A DNA stretch of 64,000 nt from Spodoptera frugiperda (lineage: Eukaryota > Arthropoda > Insecta > Lepidoptera > Noctuidae): contig NC_064220.1 of assembly GCF_023101765.2 (NCBI RefSeq), forward strand, positions 6,262,001-6,326,000. The letters are read 5' to 3'. Positions 61,554 to 64,000 of the stretch are shown here, piece by piece (position 1 is the first letter of the stretch; every line of letters begins with the position of its first letter). The position numbers and the translations under genes were made by a program. The notes beneath the pieces were generated by a model. The model did not search any database. It saw only the letters and a list, made by a program, of their open reading frames with translations, and was not told the DNA's origin.

Positions 61554-61599
61554 TACAAGTGACAGTGGTAGCTGTGTCAGCAAAAAACTAACTAGAAAG

Positions 61600-61760
61600 T
61601 ACACCGAATTGTCTGCTCTTAAACATCCACCCGCATATACTCCAGTTCATCCATGATCATGGCGCTTGCAACAGTGCCGAAATATCGGAAACTCATAGAC
61701 AGAAATAAACATGGTAAATATCCCGTCTTAAGTTCTTATGTTATCTTATGACTTAATTTA
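61600..61760 (-). repeat. MITE-E, one end missing
   Basis: GCGCTTGCAACAGTGCCGAA, GACAGAAATAAACATGGTAA, ATATCCCGTCTTAAGTTCTT match MITE-E reversed. Confidence 0.55.
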
Positions 61761-62645
61761 AACTTCATATTTGTTATCATCTTGGCTGACGATATACGAA
61801 AAATTTGCGAAATAGGCCCAGTAGGTAAGCCAATAAGTGCATTTTTCTCTTTGAACTAATTTGAACACTCTTTACAAATACGGCATTGCAACAGCCGCGC
61901 CACATGTCCGTAACATTTCTAGACAACCTACAACATTACAGCTCTTCTGTGATCAAGAAACATGGAGCTGTTCATACAGAATTTAAAACTTGATAACTTT
62001 AATTACCTATTTACCTATATTGTTTGAAAATTTCAATTAATTAATTTTCAGTTTTCATTGAAATATTTAGTTGTATTATGCTTCTGTAGACTAGTAATAC
62101 TTGTAGTTTCATTTAAGTCATATGAGTGATCTCCATACTGTATTAAAAAAGAAAGAAAATTACCGAAATAAAATAAAATTGTTTTACATATTAGGTATAA
62201 CGAGTCAGTCTTTTCGGTAGAGTTGTAAGTCGCATCAAGTTTTTGATTCGTTTGGTTGAGCAAAGTATTATTGCTTAATACAATTCTGTCTGCCCTGTCC
62301 TATTTATTTCAATGAAGCGTCATGTTTCATTTTTGTAAGACATCTTAAGATTAAGGCACTCTACCGACATTACTTCAAACTTCTAAGTAACTTCACAAGC
62401 TACAAGTAAATCGTTTTGTTACCAAGAGATGGCGCTGTTTTCAAATGTTTAACTTGAGACAAAATATTAGTTTTTGCAAAAGCGCCACTGTAGCATAGCG
62501 TGAAGTTAAAACCAATTGTCTGTGATATTAATGAATGTACTCGAAATATTTGTACAAATAAACAGTTTTAGTATAAGTCTTTTGTACTGTTTTATTTATT
62601 AACCCGAATAAATTCGAATTGTTTTGATCCTAAGTTGTTGACTTA
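61761..62645. other. No feature recognised
   Basis: Downstream of the phosphatase. A short palindromic pair AGAGATGGCGCTG / AGCGCCACTG lies at 62427-62490. Confidence 0.4.
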
Positions 62646-62799
62646 TTCCGGGGCTCCGGCTCACAGCAGGAAAAGGAACACAAAGATAGGATACAAAAAG
62701 GAGAAGGGACAGGGTGGTTTTTAGTCAGCAAGAGTCTGACACTCCCCCTCGCTTCACCCAAGGCGGGAGAATTCATTGGATGATATCCCCACTCAAAAA
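62646..62799 (+). repeat. R1 tail
   Basis: CCGGGGCTCCGGCTCACAGC, a 25-bp internal insertion, TTTTTAGTCAGCAAGAGTCT and poly-A. Confidence 0.75.
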
Positions 62800-63143
62800 T
62801 AAAAAAGAAAAGTTATTGACATGTGATTTTTTCAACTGAACTACTTACAAAAATCGTAATAATACTGATGAGATGAAACTTCACATAGGTATTGCTTAAT
62901 TCTAAATTACTTTAGTCGCTTAATGGCCTACCTGCACTTAGTAGTTTGAGTGTGAGTGATGCGTGGGTTGCGGGCCAAAACTTCTTAGCATTAACTTAAA
63001 AACACGGCTTAGGTACTAAATCTAAATAATACTTAAATTGTATAAAATAAAATAGAAGTGAGTTTCACAATTCACATTAATAAGGTAAATTACTATGACT
63101 AATGTTGATTTTAATGTCCGTCTGGTATATTATTTGAAAAAGT
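62800..63143. other. No feature recognised
   Basis: Nothing seen. Confidence 0.4.
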
Positions 63144-63287
63144 TACGCCCGAATACTGAAATGCTACTCAATTTTAAGTTATACTTAAATATCGTGCTAT
63201 CTCTGTCATTTTATAAAGAATTGATAGGGACAGAACTAGTTTTGAGAGCGTCTTAATATTGAGTAGCGTTTGAGTATTCGGACATTA
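63144..63287. mobile_element. MITE-A copy 3
   Basis: TACGCCCGAATACTGAAATG ... TTTGAGTATTCGGACATTA; inner CGTGCTATCTCTGTCATTTT is common to all three copies. Confidence 0.78.
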
Positions 63288-63631
63288 GACACGTATTTTT
63301 TATTTTCTTACAGAAACAAGTATGTACTTTCGACTATAATTTGAAATATCGCGTGACTTAACTTTTATGTACGTTTTATAGTCAAAAGTGACGTAAACTT
63401 TGATTCGTTTTATCCAACTACTGTTTTCTTATACCTACGACAAAATAACAAAATACATGTCCAATATTTTTTCATTACCTAACTGACGGACTAAATATAT
63501 TTTTAATTTTCATACCCCGTCATCATCCCCTTATTGTCTTATAGTTTAGGCTAAGCTCCTATCACATGAAACAAATAGTATTTCAGCACAAATAGCTCAA
63601 AGAATAATAAAACAAAAGACTCTTAGGATGC
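63288..63631. other. No feature recognised
   Basis: Nothing seen. Confidence 0.4.
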
Positions 63632-63905
63632 TTTTCCTCCACAGATGTGCTATGCTACATTGCTGTGGATGTGATTGGCATTCACCAATCATATAACATA
63701 TTCATTGGTACACATAGCTTACCTAGCACAGGTAGAAACGGACTCAGCAAAGCTATGTTTTTTATACGGAAAGATGCGTACTATGGATGTGTGCTATGGT
63801 TGGCTTCCCTACTATCGATACATCGCATACTCGAGCTGTGCATGTTCTTGCCACAGCGACATTGCGGCGGCGCATGTTCATAGCAGATCTTCTCACACAG
63901 CTGAG
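63632..63905 (+). repeat. MITE-B, long copy
   Basis: TTTTCCTCCACAGATGTGCT, GCTACATTGCTGTGGATGTG, GCAAAGCTATGTTTTTTATA, CATACTCGAGCTGTGCATG. Ends with GCTGAGTAGC after a GC-rich stretch. Confidence 0.7.
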
Positions 63906-64000
63906 TAGCTTATATCGGTATTGGTGAAAACGGTAACATAGTGTGGCGACACATTGACAAGTGACAAGTGACAGATAACAGAAGTCGCACATAGACTATC

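Overview
The window is nuclear DNA from an insect, most likely a moth (Lepidoptera, probably Noctuidae-like). The grounds are: AT-rich DNA dense in short interspersed elements; Helitron-like elements with TC...CTAGT ends; 5'-truncated R1-clade and Jockey/CR1-like LINEs; SINEs with tRNA-like heads and (TATG)n tails; a piggyBac; and a host gene split by introns packed with these repeats. The species assignment is inference from repeat families I associate with moth genomes. No prokaryotic operon, CRISPR array or rRNA gene is present.

Host genes. The one clear gene is on the + strand from 52871 to 61095: seven coding exons joining in phase to a 388-residue secreted or lysosomal histidine acid phosphatase. 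A TATA-poor promoter with an untranslated first exon (39925-40036) lies upstream on the same strand and could belong to it. On the - strand two exons (14237-14077 and 12903-12542) join in phase to give the C-terminal part of an unrecognised protein. A possible TATA promoter on the - strand lies at 22594-22568.

Mobile DNA, left to right. 1-12500: SINEs, LINE tails, MITEs and Helitron-like pieces. 14600-15950: Helitron helicase fragment beside a perfect 180-bp inverted repeat. 16032-17324: broken R1-clade LINE on the - strand, abutting a 118-bp tandem array (17321-19155). 23096-24475 and 28590-30288: two near-identical Jockey/CR1-like LINE copies in opposite orientation. 28308-33470: a nest in which one SINE is split by a TIR transposon (itself holding one LINE copy) and by a 2.9-kb piggyBac. 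34400-52800: LINE tails, MITEs, small Helitrons and an RTE fragment. 52871-61095: the phosphatase, nearly every intron carrying insertions. 61196-64000: MITEs and a LINE tail.

Family names used here. SINE-1: tRNA-like head, GC-stem 3' end, TATG-type tail. SINE-2: about 300 bp, begins AAGTGTGGGAGAGCC, ends in poly-A. SINE-3: head with GGAGGTTTAA and GGGTTCGAAACC. SINE-4: head with GGGTTCGATTCCCGC. R1 tail: the 3' end shared with the R1-clade LINE. MITE-A to MITE-E, repeats G, H, J, K, L, M and N: recurring unnamed families. Boundaries of old copies are approximate (often +/-10 to 20 bp).
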